From: Syntrophaceae bacterium UBA2208
GTDB lineage: Bacteria > Desulfobacterota > BSN033 > UBA1163
NCBI GenBank assembly: GCA_002327885.1
Contig: DCUS01000029.1
Coordinates: forward strand, 3,586-16,819
Reading direction: 5' to 3'
DNA length: 13,234 bases
Positions 4,547-12,491 of this stretch are shown here, in pieces (position 1 is the first letter of the stretch; every line of letters starts with the position of its first letter). The translations under genes and the position numbers were made by a program. The notes beneath the pieces were generated by a model that ran no database searches, was not told the origin of the DNA, and saw only the letters and a list, made by a program, of their open reading frames with translations.

Positions 4547-7372
4547 TCAAAAAGAGAGGCGTTGGGGTTTACTTAACACTTTCTTGAGAAATTGACCCGT
4601 ATAAGAATGGGCAACGCTGGAAATTTGTTCGGGAGTGCCTTGAGCAATCACCTGGCCCCCATCTTCTCCGCCCTCCGGACCCAAATCAATGATGTAATCG
4701 GCCGATTTGATCACCTCCATATTGTGCTCGATCACGATCACCGTGTTTCCTTTATCCGTCAGTCGGTTGAGAATATCGATCAGCCTCTGGATATCTGCGA
4801 AATGGAGGCCCGTGGTGGGTTCATCCAAAATATAAACTGTCCTTCCCGTCTCCCTTTTGCTCAATTCCCTTGCCAGTTTAATCCGCTGAGCCTCTCCTCC
4901 TGACAGTGTTGTGGCAGCCTGACCTAACTTGAGGTAACCCAGACCGACATCGCAGAGAGTCCGAAGTTTTTGATAGATCACTGGAATGGACTGAAAAAAG
5001 TCATAGGCCTCTTCGGCCGTCATCTCCAACACCTCGGAAATACTTTTTCCTTTATACCGGACGTCAAGGGTCTCCGCATTATAACGTTTCCCATGACACT
5101 CCTCACAGGTGACATAGACATCAGGAAGAAATTGCATTTCGACTTTCAATACTCCGTCTCCATGGCATGATTCGCATCGACCTCCTGATACATTAAAGCT
5201 GAAACGTCCAGGGAGAAATCCTCTCATTTTCGATTCCGGAAGTTGGGCAAAAAGTTCTCGTATGGGTTGGAACACACCGGTATAGGTTGCCGGGTTGGAA
5301 CGGGGTGTCCGTCCGATGGGCATTTGATCAACATGGACGACCTTGTCCACATGCTCCAGTCCTTCGATCTCTTGAACGGAGAGGCGATGATGGGAGAGAC
5401 GATAAAGTTGCTGGGCCAACAGGCAATAGAGCGTGTCGATAATTAATGTTGACTTCCCTGACCCTGAAACGCCTGTAATACAGGTGAATACTCCCAGGGG
5501 AATCTTCACATCAATATTTTTTAAATTGTTTGCCGTCGCACCCCGCATCACCAAATACTTTTCTTTTACAGTTCTTCTTTGCTTTGGAAAAGGAATGAAC
5601 TTCCTGCCGGAGAGGTATTGGCCCGTTAATGAATCCTCTGCTTTCATCAATGCATCGGGGGTTCCTGTGAAGACCACCTCTCCTCCCCTCTCCCCGGGGC
5701 CGGGTCCCATATCCACGATATAGTCAGCCGAACGGATTGTTTCCTCATCATGTTCCACGACAATGACCGTATTCCCTAAATCTCTTAACCGTTTTAATGT
5801 CCCCAGAAGACGCAGGTGGTCCCTCTGATGGAGTCCGATACTGGGCTCATCCAAAATGTAAAGGACCCCCACCAGGCTTGAGCCAATTTGGGTCGCCAGA
5901 CGAATACGCTGGGATTCTCCTCCGGCCAGGGTGGCAGCGGTTCGATCTAGTGTGAGGTAGTCGAGGCCGACTTCCGCCATAAATTTCAACCGTTCTATGA
6001 TCTCTTTCAAAATTCCCTCAGCAATTTTTTGAGACCGGGGGGAGAGTTCCAGGTTTGTTAAGAAATCCAAAACCTCTTTAACATAAAGGTGGGACACCTC
6101 GGAAATCGATTTTCCCCCCACCTTAATCGAAAGCACTTCCTTCTTCAACCGTTTCCCCTTGCAATCTGGGCAGGGAGAAAGATTCATAAATCCTTTTAAT
6201 TCCTCATCCTCTTCTTCCTCCCCTTTCCATTTCCTCTCTATCTCTGGAATGACCCCTTCAAACTCCTGACGGAAGAGATGGGATTTGCCCTTCCCTTTTA
6301 CTCTGAAAGAAATCTTTTCTCCGTCTGATCCATAGAGGAGAAGATGTTGAATCGGTTTGGGGAATCGCTGAAAGGGGGTATCGAGATCAAAATGATAATG
6401 TTTGGCCAATCCTTCCAGAATGGGCTTCAGGAACGATTCTCCTTTATTCTTCCATGGAAGGACCGCCCCTTCGTTCAATGAGAGGGAGGGATTGGGCACA
6501 ATGAGGCCAGGATCAAAATAATGCTTGGTTCCCAATCCGCTGCATGTTGGGCAAGCCCCCTGCGGACTGTTGAAGGAAAACATCCGGGGGGTTATTTCCG
6601 GGAAACTGAATCCACAATCAAGACAAGAAAACTTCTGGCTGAAGACCATGGATTCGGACTCCTCCTTCTCAATCTTCACAATTCCTTCCGAAAGGTGCGA
6701 GGCAATCTCTAAAGAGTCGTTGACTCTCTTTTCTGCCCCTTCTTTAACCGCCAGACGATCCACCACCACATCGATCTCGTGACGCTTATTCTTGTCCAAA
6801 CGGATTTCCTCGTCGAGATCTCTCACTTGGCCGTCAATCCTTACCCTCACAAACCCATCTCTTCGGAGTTCCTCCAGCTCTTTGCGATATTCACCTTTTT
6901 TACCTCTTACGATAGGAGAAAAAATAGTTAGGGGAGTTCCTTTTGGGAGTCGGAGGAGTGTCTCCGTTATCTGCTGAAGGGTCTGTGAGGAAATAGGAGA
7001 ACCACAGTGGGGGCAGAAAGGTTCTCCGACTCTGGCATACAGGAGCCGGAGGTAATCATAAATTTCTGTTACCGTACCCACGGTCGAACGCGGGTTTCGT
7101 GACATTCCCCTCTGATCAATGGCGATGGCGGGAGAGAGACCTTCGATAGATTCTACGTTAGCCCTCTCCATCTGCTCTAAAAACTGCCTTGCATAGGCGG
7201 AAAGAGACTCCACATACCGCCTCTGCCCCTCGGCATAGAGCGTGTCAAAAGCGAGGGTGGACTTGCCGGACCCGCTCAACCCGGTAATCACCACCAGGGA
7301 ATTTCGAGGGATCTCCACATCAATATTTTTCAAATTATGAACCTTGGCTCCCCGGATGATAATCTTTTCCAT
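4547..7372 (-). CDS. uvrA: Excinuclease ABC subunit A
   Basis: UvrA is the damage-sensing ATPase of nucleotide excision repair; the dimer scans DNA, loads UvrB and leaves before UvrC cuts. 941 residues, full length. ATPase domain I: Walker A GLSGSGKST (31-39), then the UvrB-binding and insertion region, zinc-type cysteines at C120/C123 and at C250/C253 with C274/C277, signature LAGGESQRIRLATQIG (482-497) and Walker B YILDEPS. Domain II: Walker A GVSGSGKST (634-642), zinc module C733/C736 with C756/C759, signature LSGGEAQRIKLA (823-834) and Walker B YILDEPT. Both ATP sites and the C-terminal zinc finger needed for damage recognition look intact. An AGGGA lies four bases before the ATG. No uvrB or uvrC is in the window. 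I saw no clear LexA box in the 250 bases upstream. Confidence 0.98.
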   Translation of the reverse strand: MEKIIIRGAKVHNLKNIDVEIPRNSLVVITGLSGSGKSTLAFDTLYAEGQRRYVESLSAYARQFLEQMERANVESIEGLSPAIAIDQRGMSRNPRSTVGTVTEIYDYLRLLYARVGEPFCPHCGSPISSQTLQQITETLLRLPKGTPLTIFSPIVRGKKGEYRKELEELRRDGFVRVRIDGQVRDLDEEIRLDKNKRHEIDVVVDRLAVKEGAEKRVNDSLEIASHLSEGIVKIEKEESESMVFSQKFSCLDCGFSFPEITPRMFSFNSPQGACPTCSGLGTKHYFDPGLIVPNPSLSLNEGAVLPWKNKGESFLKPILEGLAKHYHFDLDTPFQRFPKPIQHLLLYGSDGEKISFRVKGKGKSHLFRQEFEGVIPEIERKWKGEEEEDEELKGFMNLSPCPDCKGKRLKKEVLSIKVGGKSISEVSHLYVKEVLDFLTNLELSPRSQKIAEGILKEIIERLKFMAEVGLDYLTLDRTAATLAGGESQRIRLATQIGSSLVGVLYILDEPSIGLHQRDHLRLLGTLKRLRDLGNTVIVVEHDEETIRSADYIVDMGPGPGERGGEVVFTGTPDALMKAEDSLTGQYLSGRKFIPFPKQRRTVKEKYLVMRGATANNLKNIDVKIPLGVFTCITGVSGSGKSTLIIDTLYCLLAQQLYRLSHHRLSVQEIEGLEHVDKVVHVDQMPIGRTPRSNPATYTGVFQPIRELFAQLPESKMRGFLPGRFSFNVSGGRCESCHGDGVLKVEMQFLPDVYVTCEECHGKRYNAETLDVRYKGKSISEVLEMTAEEAYDFFQSIPVIYQKLRTLCDVGLGYLKLGQAATTLSGGEAQRIKLARELSKRETGRTVYILDEPTTGLHFADIQRLIDILNRLTDKGNTVIVIEHNMEVIKSADYIIDLGPEGGEDGGQVIAQGTPEQISSVAHSYTGQFLKKVLSKPQRLSF

Positions 7373-7406
7373 TTGTTCCCTAACAAGAAATTAACTTAAA
7401 ACCAAC

Positions 7407-7424
7407 CCTCTGTAAAGTCAGAGG
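7407..7424 (-). other. Hairpin in the uvrA leader
   Basis: CCTCTG, a six-base loop and CAGAGG, about 35 bases upstream of the uvrA start. A second imperfect hairpin lies at about 7445-7468 (CTTCCCTCC against GGAGGAAG). Neither is followed by a T run, so they do not look like terminators. Function unknown. Confidence 0.3.
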
Positions 7425-7498
7425 AAGATAGGTTGATTCCTTTTCTTCCCTCCCCTGAAGGAGGAAGGAGCACAAATTTAAATAATCTAAAATAATTC

Positions 7499-7526
7499 TT
7501 GACAAATTAAAAAGGGGCGTTATAAT
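7499..7526 (+). promoter_or_regulatory. Sigma70-type promoter of the polyamine genes
   Basis: Perfect TTGACA (7499-7504), a 16-base spacer and perfect TATAAT (7521-7526). Transcription would start near 7533, giving an untranslated leader of about 88 bases. It is divergent from uvrA. Confidence 0.8.
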
Positions 7527-7620
7527 TTCGGAAGTTTAGTTTATTAAACTTATTTCTTCTTATAATGTCTCACAAAGTACTAAACAAAATTCTTTTTATA
7601 CTATATTCAGGAGATCAAAC

Positions 7621-8814
7621 GTGGCTAAAATATTGATCATCGGAGCAGGTGGCGTAGGATCCGTGGTTGCTCATAAAGTGGCAACCGTCCCACAGGTGTT
7701 TACGGATATTCTACTTGCAAGCCGCACAGAATCCAAGTGTGTGGATATTGCGAAGGCCGTGGGGGGCAATAAAATCAAGACGGCCCGGGTGGATGCGAAT
7801 AATGTTCAACAATTAATCCGATTATTTAAAAGCTTTAAACCGGAAATGGCCGTCCATGTCGCGCTCCCTTATCAAGATTTAGCCATCATGGAGGCTTGTC
7901 TTGAGACAGGAGTGCATTATTTAGATACCGCAAGTTATGAACCCCCCGAGGTCGCTAAATTTGAATATACATGGCAATGGGCATACCACGACAGGTTTAA
8001 AAAGGCTGGCCTCACAGCTATTTTAGGTTGTGGTTTTGACCCGGGAGTGACTGGAGTTTTCACAGCTTATGCACTCAAACATCATTTTGACGAATTGCAC
8101 ACTCTTGATATTGTCGACTGCAATGCGGGCGACCATGGGAAACCGTTTGCAACCAATTTTAATCCGGAAATTAATATTCGAGAGGTGACCCAAAGAGGGA
8201 AATACTGGGAAAATGGAAAATGGATTGAAACAGAACCCCATGAAATTCACAAAACGTTACATTATCCGAATATCGGGCCCCGTGAATCTTATCTTATTTA
8301 CCATGAAGAGTTAGAATCATTGGTGAAGCATTTTCCTACTCTAAAACGAGTCCGATTTTGGATGACTTTTGGCCAAGAGTATCTGACCCATTTACGCGTG
8401 ATTCAAAATATTGGAATGGCCGGTATTAAACCTATCCTGTACGAGGGGAAAGAAATTGTGCCCCTTCAATTCCTCAAGGCGGTATTGCCTAATCCGGGTG
8501 AACTCGGTGAACATTATTCAGGTGAAACCTCAATCGGTTGCCGGATCAAGGGGATTAAGAATCATAAGGAGAAAACCTATTACATCTATAACAATTGTAA
8601 ACACCAGGATGCCTATCAGGAAACGGGGGCACAAGGCGTCAGCTATACCACGGGAGTGCCTGCAATGATTGGCGCAATGATGTTCCTAACGGGGCAATGG
8701 AAAAGGGCCGGTGTATTTAACACTGAACAATTCGATCCGGATCCATTCATGGACCAATTGAATAAGCACGGACTTCCCTGGCATGAATTGCACGATGTCG
8801 ATCTGGAAGTATAG
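7621..8814 (+). CDS. Carboxynorspermidine/carboxyspermidine dehydrogenase (saccharopine dehydrogenase family)
   Basis: 397 residues from a GTG start, chosen because AGGAG (7609-7613) lies seven bases upstream and the second codon opens a Rossmann fold. KILIIGAGGVGSVVAHKVA (residues 3-21) is the NAD(P)H site with GxGGxG. Other family features are ASRTESKCVDIA, the segment KPEMAVHVALPYQD, LDTASYEPPE, and ILGCGFDPGVTGVFTAYALK. The central domain carries YTTGVPAMIGAMMFLTGQW, as in carboxyspermidine dehydrogenases. The reaction condenses L-aspartate beta-semialdehyde with putrescine or 1,3-diaminopropane and reduces the Schiff base to carboxy(nor)spermidine, in the cytoplasm. The next gene encodes the matching decarboxylase, which rules out a lysine-pathway role. 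Whether the product is spermidine or norspermidine depends on the diamine supply and cannot be read from sequence. Confidence 0.93.
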   Translation: MAKILIIGAGGVGSVVAHKVATVPQVFTDILLASRTESKCVDIAKAVGGNKIKTARVDANNVQQLIRLFKSFKPEMAVHVALPYQDLAIMEACLETGVHYLDTASYEPPEVAKFEYTWQWAYHDRFKKAGLTAILGCGFDPGVTGVFTAYALKHHFDELHTLDIVDCNAGDHGKPFATNFNPEINIREVTQRGKYWENGKWIETEPHEIHKTLHYPNIGPRESYLIYHEELESLVKHFPTLKRVRFWMTFGQEYLTHLRVIQNIGMAGIKPILYEGKEIVPLQFLKAVLPNPGELGEHYSGETSIGCRIKGIKNHKEKTYYIYNNCKHQDAYQETGAQGVSYTTGVPAMIGAMMFLTGQWKRAGVFNTEQFDPDPFMDQLNKHGLPWHELHDVDLEV

Positions 8815-8820
8815 AAACCC

Positions 8821-8880
8821 GTGAAGCGTGAGGCGCCAGTCGTTAGGAGTTACCCCTCACACCTCACGACTTACCCCTTA
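8821..8880. repeat. Imperfect inverted repeat between the two polyamine genes
   Basis: CGTGAGG (8827-8833) pairs with CCTCACG (8862-8868), with related GTGAAGC/CCCTCAC and repeated TTACCCCT units around it. The segment is composed mainly of short permutations of one motif, as in low-complexity intergenic repeats. It could fold in the mRNA between the two genes. Confidence 0.45.
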
Positions 8881-8893
8881 CGGTTAAAAAATC

Positions 8894-10027
8894 ATGCCCA
8901 TTGACTTTAAAAAAATTCCAACGCCGTGTTATGTGATTGACGAATCGCTATTGCGAAATAACCTTGAATTAATCAAACAGGTCAAAGAGGACGCCAAGAT
9001 TGATATTCTCGTTTCATTTAAAGCTTTCTCAAATTGGGGTGTATTTCCGGTTTTTAAAAAATACGGTTTTGGCGCTTCAGCTAGTTCGATCAATGAGGCA
9101 CGATTGGCTTTTGAGGAGCTTGGCGTCAAAGCCCATACGCACTCCCCTGCTTTTGAAGACAGACATATCAAAGACATCTTGAAATATAGCAGTCATATTT
9201 CCTTTAATTCCCTCAACCAACTGCGACAATACTCTGAGATGGCCAATCAAATGGGTGTCTCCATTGGGTTGCGCGTCAATCCTGAGTTTTCATATTCTCC
9301 CCATGACATTTATAATCCTTGCAAACCAGGGTCTCGGTTGGGTGTGACTGCTGAACAGATTGGGCCCGCCTTACCACAGAGGGTGGAAGGTTTGCATTTC
9401 CACACATTATTCGAAGCGGATTCCTCTGCCCTCGAAAAAGTCCTGGCTATTTTTTCAGACAAATTTGGTCATTTTTTACCAGGGCTAAAATGGGTGAATA
9501 TGGGGGGAGGCCATCTGATTACAAAAAAGAATTATGATACACGCCATCTGGTTAAAATATTAATAGACTTCAAAAATAAGTGGGAGGTCGAAATTATCCT
9601 TGAACCCGGCAGCGCTTTCACTTATCAAACAGGTTACTTAGTTTCTACGGTATTAGATATCGTGGAAAATAACGGCATCAGAACCGCCATTCTCGACGTT
9701 TCATTTACTTGCCATATGCCCGATTGTCTTGAAATGCCCTATAAACCGGTCATTTTGGGCGGGATCGATGAAAGAGCAGGAAAACCGACTTACAGAATGG
9801 GGGGAATCAGTTGTCTGGCGGGCGACTTTATGGGAAATTGGTCGTTCGATAAAGAACTAAAACCTGGCGACAAAATAATATTTGACGATATGATTCATTA
9901 CACGACCGTAAAGACAACCATGTTCAATGGTGTCAGTCACCCTTCCATTGGTATATGGAACGAAAAGTCAGGATTTAGTCTCATTAAAGAATTTAATTAT
10001 CAGGATTATAAAAATAGATTATCTTGA
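8894..10027 (+). CDS. nspC: Carboxynorspermidine/carboxyspermidine decarboxylase
   Basis: A 377-residue PLP enzyme of the alanine racemase/fold III decarboxylase group, of normal NspC length. It decarboxylates carboxy(nor)spermidine to (nor)spermidine. Visible residues: the PLP lysine K43 in SFKAFSNWGVF; GASASSINEARLA (60-72) ; the substrate/PLP segment VEGLHFHTLFE (164-174); glycine loop NMGGGH (202-207); EPGSA (237-241), which binds the PLP phosphate; the substrate loop CHMPDCLEMPYKP (273-285); and C307 in GGISCLAGD, the catalytic cysteine supplied across the dimer. All key sites look intact. The ATG at 8894 has no obvious ribosome site, so translation may depend on the upstream gene 79 bases away. 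The spacer holds an inverted repeat. The pair is the standard alternative route to spermidine without S-adenosylmethionine decarboxylase. Confidence 0.95.
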   Translation: MPIDFKKIPTPCYVIDESLLRNNLELIKQVKEDAKIDILVSFKAFSNWGVFPVFKKYGFGASASSINEARLAFEELGVKAHTHSPAFEDRHIKDILKYSSHISFNSLNQLRQYSEMANQMGVSIGLRVNPEFSYSPHDIYNPCKPGSRLGVTAEQIGPALPQRVEGLHFHTLFEADSSALEKVLAIFSDKFGHFLPGLKWVNMGGGHLITKKNYDTRHLVKILIDFKNKWEVEIILEPGSAFTYQTGYLVSTVLDIVENNGIRTAILDVSFTCHMPDCLEMPYKPVILGGIDERAGKPTYRMGGISCLAGDFMGNWSFDKELKPGDKIIFDDMIHYTTVKTTMFNGVSHPSIGIWNEKSGFSLIKEFNYQDYKNRLS

Positions 10028-10092
10028 CCCTCTGTTTCTGAGTAAAGTGATAAAGGGGATAGCGCAGAGATTGGGCGGGGTGTCAGAGTGTC

Positions 10093-10383
10093 TTAGGGGA
10101 AAATAATTCCCGAATTTTGAAGGTTCGACCACAGGGCATTCATCGCCTGGTTCTGGGTGGCGGGAGCGATGTTTGCGTGTACGGCGAGGTCGGTCAGGAA
10201 CGATTCGATCTTGGCTTCGGCGGGGAAGAGGTCCTCACGGGACCGCATGCTGTGGAAACGAACAAACCGCACGATCCAGTCCACGTAGGATCGCTCGGTG
10301 TGAATGGAGTAGTGGTGCAGACGGAGTACCTTTCGGACTTGATCGAGGAGTTTTGGCTGTTGACTTTTTGTCGAGTCAGTCAT
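10093..10383 (-). pseudogene. intI: Truncated integron integrase (N-terminal domain only)
   Basis: A 96-residue remnant of an integron-type tyrosine recombinase; full-length IntI is about 320. Residues 11-83 are the SAM-like core-binding domain: LLDQVRKVLRLHHYSIHTER, SYVDWIVRFVRFHSMR, then IESFLTDLAVHANIAPATQN and QAMNAL. This tracks the IntI1 order (LDQ..R..HYS..TE.AYV.W...FIRFH and THRQALAAL). After that the similarity stops at about 10130 and a foreign tail of about 12 residues runs to a TAA. The whole catalytic domain (R-H-R-Y residues, additional alpha2 motif) is missing, and I found no continuation in the other frames down to 10028, so the protein is inactive. AGGAG lies six bases before the ATG. 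It is divergent from the cassettes, the canonical integron layout. Confidence 0.85.
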
Positions 10384-10684
10384 ATAAGACTCCTATGATA
10401 CTTCGAGATCGCTGATAACGGGCATCGGGCAAAACTGCCCGAAAACCCAGCTATTGTCGCATTATCAGGGCAAAATGGCAAGTTAATCAATGGTTATGTG
10501 AAAATAAATAAACGTGGCACCATGTATTGATAGAGTTGGAAAACAGCCGTGAGTACGGTGGGGAAAGCGGCTCGGACGCAACGATGAAGGGCTATCAACC
10601 CGGAGAAGCGTCCCACTATAATACAATGGTACCACACCATAATTAGCGTTACCTACATATTAAAACATTAGAGGAAATCAAATT
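10384..10684 (+). other. Integron leader / probable attI region
   Basis: There is no gene in this 301-base stretch between intI and the first attC. In an integron this is where attI and the cassette promoter lie. Visible items: hairpin CGGGCA-AAAC-TGCCCG (10426-10441) inside a wider TGATAA/TTATCA pair; a second structured part (CCGT-GAGT-ACGG at 10547-10558, within AGCCG/CGGCT at 10545-10572); TATAAT at 10617-10622 without a good -35 box; and a core-like GCGTTACC at 10646-10653, which could be the attI crossover or the start of an ORF-less mini-cassette. None is diagnostic alone. Confidence 0.45.
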
Positions 10685-10686
10685 GC

Positions 10687-10768
10687 ACATAACCAGTCAC
10701 TCAACCGGACGGTGATAGCCCGTCACGGTTTCATCGGCGGTAGGCCGCCGGTTAGTTCTGCGTTAGCT
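10687..10768 (+). other. attC site 1 (integron recombination site)
   Basis: Outer arms CATAAC (10688-10693) and GTTAG (10762-10766) pair through TAAC/GTTA. Inner arms AACCGG (10703-10708) and CCGGTT (10748-10753) pair perfectly. The unpaired spacer between outer and inner arms differs by one base between the two sides, like the extrahelical base of attC. The interior has further hairpins. The crossover would fall after G10762, so cassette 1 starts with TTAGCTGC. Confidence 0.75.
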
Positions 10769-10787
10769 GCAAAAAGGAGATTGATAC

Positions 10788-11717
10788 ATGGCCATTCCAG
10801 ATTATCAGACTGTGATGCTACCACTTCTCCGATTCGCTGGTGAGAAAAATGACGAGACTTCCACGGGAGAGGTCGTCGAAGTCCTCGCAAAGGAATTTGG
10901 ACTGACAGATGAAGATTTAAAAGAGATGCTCCCAAGCGGCATTCAATCTACCTTTGTTAACAGAGTGGGTTGGGCGTCTACTTACATGAAGAAAGCCGGT
11001 CTACTGGAAGCTACACGAAGGGGTTACTATAGAATCACACCGCGCGGCCAAGAGCTTCTCAAGAAGCAACCAAAAGCCATCAATGTAAAACTTCTAAAAC
11101 AGTATCCTGAATTTCTTGAGTTTCAACAACTCAAAGGAACGAGAAGTGGCGATAGAGAAAGTTCCTCGCGTACAACCCTTGACGTGACGACCGCCACTCC
11201 CTCCGAAGCATTGGAAGCAGCCTACGAAAATCTTCGCGATGAGCTGGCTGATGAGCTACTCGCTAGGGTTAAAAAATCATCTCCATCCTTTTTTGAACGA
11301 GTCGTCGTAGAGTTGCTCGTGAAGATGGGGTACGGGGGCTCACGCGCCGATGCCGGAAAAGCCATTGGAAAAACTGGGGACGGTGGCATCGATGGAATTA
11401 TCAAGGAAGATAAGCTTGGGCTTGATATCGTCTACATTCAAGCGAAGCGGTGGGAAAACAATCCCGTTGGAAGGCCGGACGTTATGCAGTTCGCCGGAGC
11501 GCTACAGGCGCAGAAAGCTAACAAGGGCATATTCATTACGACTTCCAGATTTACCGAGGATGCTCGAAGCTATGTTTCTCAAATTGGGAGCAAAATTGTC
11601 TTGATTGATGGGGAGCAACTCACCAGTTTGATGATCGAACATGATGTTGGAGTATCGATTGTATCCATGTATCCTGTGAAGAAAATCGATACTGACTATT
11701 TTGATGAAAGCATCTAA
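10788..11717 (+). CDS. mrr: Mrr-type restriction endonuclease, as a gene cassette
   Basis: 309 residues, close to E. coli Mrr (about 304). Mrr proteins are type IV restriction enzymes that cut DNA carrying foreign modification, notably methylated adenine or cytosine. The N-terminal 95 residues form a winged-helix DNA-binding domain (TGEVVEVLAKEFGLTDED; WASTYMKKAGLLEATRRGYY; ITPRGQELL). A linker follows, then from about 165 the Mrr catalytic domain of the PD-(D/E)xK fold: E170 in FFERVVVELLVKMGYGG, GDGGIDGII (197-205, catalytic D202) and VYIQAKRW (216-222, Q218-x-K220), then VMQFAGAL and KGIFITTSRF. All active-site residues are present. AGGAG lies eight bases before the ATG. The gene fills a 997-base cassette between attC 1 and attC 2. 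No methylase accompanies it, as expected for type IV. A role in defence is inferred from the family. Confidence 0.92.
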   Translation: MAIPDYQTVMLPLLRFAGEKNDETSTGEVVEVLAKEFGLTDEDLKEMLPSGIQSTFVNRVGWASTYMKKAGLLEATRRGYYRITPRGQELLKKQPKAINVKLLKQYPEFLEFQQLKGTRSGDRESSSRTTLDVTTATPSEALEAAYENLRDELADELLARVKKSSPSFFERVVVELLVKMGYGGSRADAGKAIGKTGDGGIDGIIKEDKLGLDIVYIQAKRWENNPVGRPDVMQFAGALQAQKANKGIFITTSRFTEDARSYVSQIGSKIVLIDGEQLTSLMIEHDVGVSIVSMYPVKKIDTDYFDESI

Positions 11718-11765
11718 CACCGGATCGCCGATAAACCCGGCTCCCGGTGAGCCTTGGCGTTAGCC
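11712..11765 (+). other. attC site 2 (well formed)
   Basis: The outer arm ATCTAAC (11712-11718) fits the RYYYAAC consensus exactly; GTTAGCC (11759-11765) is the opposite core. Inner arms CACCGG (11718-11723) and CCGGTG (11744-11749) pair perfectly. Length 54 bases, at the short end for attC. The 5' arm GCATCTAA is complementary at seven of eight positions to the first bases of cassette 1 (TTAGCTGC), as it must be in the circular cassette. It overlaps the mrr stop codon region. Confidence 0.85.
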
Positions 11766-11774
11766 GGAGGAGCT

Positions 11775-12455
11775 ATGATGAGAAGCAAGCGTATGTACAT
11801 AGCTATGGCATTGATGATTGTTCTGGCCGCGTTTGCCGGGTGCGCAACAGAGCGTCACGTCTCCCCAACGCTCTCCGAAGCTCCAAGGACTGGCCTCGAT
11901 TTGAAGCCCCCGATTTTTGGTGCAGTTTTTGACGGTAGGACATCCCATGAGCCAGAGGATCCAGCAGCGCAACTCCAAGCAGATTTGAGCCGGATTTACG
12001 GCTCTTCGATTGAATGGAACCAGTATTTCACCAAGACGCCGCCGGGTCGTGTTTCGGTCCTCATTCGGATCGTCACGATAGGAGCTTCCTTTGGAAGTCG
12101 CCTGATTTCTACGGCTGCTTTTGCGAATGCCGTAAGTTCCGCCCAGGGTAGTGCCATTGGCCCATGGGGGCCCGCCGTTGGAAGTGTGTCGGCTCAGCAG
12201 TCAGTATTGGCGGGGTCTTTGTCCGGCGAAGGCTGGTGGAATGGTGCCGCCTGGATTGACTTAGAAGTGCAAGACTACCGAGGCACGAAGCCAATCAACT
12301 TCACTATACCGATAGTAGCCGAGCACAGAGAGTCCAATATGTGGGGTTACGCGTCGGGAGACAAAGCCGCCCGAACTGCTTGGCAACGAGTAGCAGTTCA
12401 GCTTACAAGGGCCATAGATACCATTCTTCGTACAGTTCGAGATCAGCAACCCTGA
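11775..12455 (+). CDS. Putative lipoprotein of unknown function, cassette gene
   Basis: 227 residues. GGAGG (11766-11770) lies four bases before the first of two adjacent ATGs and seven before the second, so translation may begin at either 11775 or 11778; a TTG further upstream lies inside the attC core and is rejected. The N-terminus MMRSKRMYIAMALMIVLAAF-AGC is a lipoprotein signal with lipid-acceptor cysteine C23 (AFAGC lipobox, phenylalanine at -3 slightly atypical). The mature protein has a proline-rich start, then SVLIRIVTIGASFGS, a stretch rich in small residues (TAAFANAVSSAQGSAIG) that could be a weak membrane-interacting segment, and IDLEVQDYRGTKPINFTIPI. No family is recognised. It occupies cassette 2 (11760-12473). 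Confidence 0.7.
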   Translation: MMRSKRMYIAMALMIVLAAFAGCATERHVSPTLSEAPRTGLDLKPPIFGAVFDGRTSHEPEDPAAQLQADLSRIYGSSIEWNQYFTKTPPGRVSVLIRIVTIGASFGSRLISTAAFANAVSSAQGSAIGPWGPAVGSVSAQQSVLAGSLSGEGWWNGAAWIDLEVQDYRGTKPINFTIPIVAEHRESNMWGYASGDKAARTAWQRVAVQLTRAIDTILRTVRDQQP

Positions 12456-12479
12456 ATGTCGTCGTACGGCTCGTTAGCG
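12444..12479 (+). other. Degenerate or deleted attC between cassettes 2 and 3
   Basis: Only a core GTTAGCG (12473-12479) is clear. The expected opposite arm for cassette 2 (near CCGGCTAA) is not found before it, and only about 20 bases separate the lipoprotein stop from the core. A complete attC cannot fit, so most of this site seems lost. Confidence 0.45.
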
Positions 12480-12491
12480 TGCATCAAACCT

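Noticed and set aside
7373..7498. LexA (SOS) box for uvrA
   Set aside because: No convincing palindromic LexA-type site was found between uvrA and the divergent promoter; only hairpins are present.
10093..10383. Phage or integrative-element integrase
   Set aside because: The sequence follows the IntI N-terminal pattern, and attC sites lie on the expected side, so an integron integrase is the better call.
10117..10415. Two overlapping + strand frames opposite the integrase remnant
   Set aside because: They are shadows of the IntI-coding strand; only the minus strand shows protein-family similarity.
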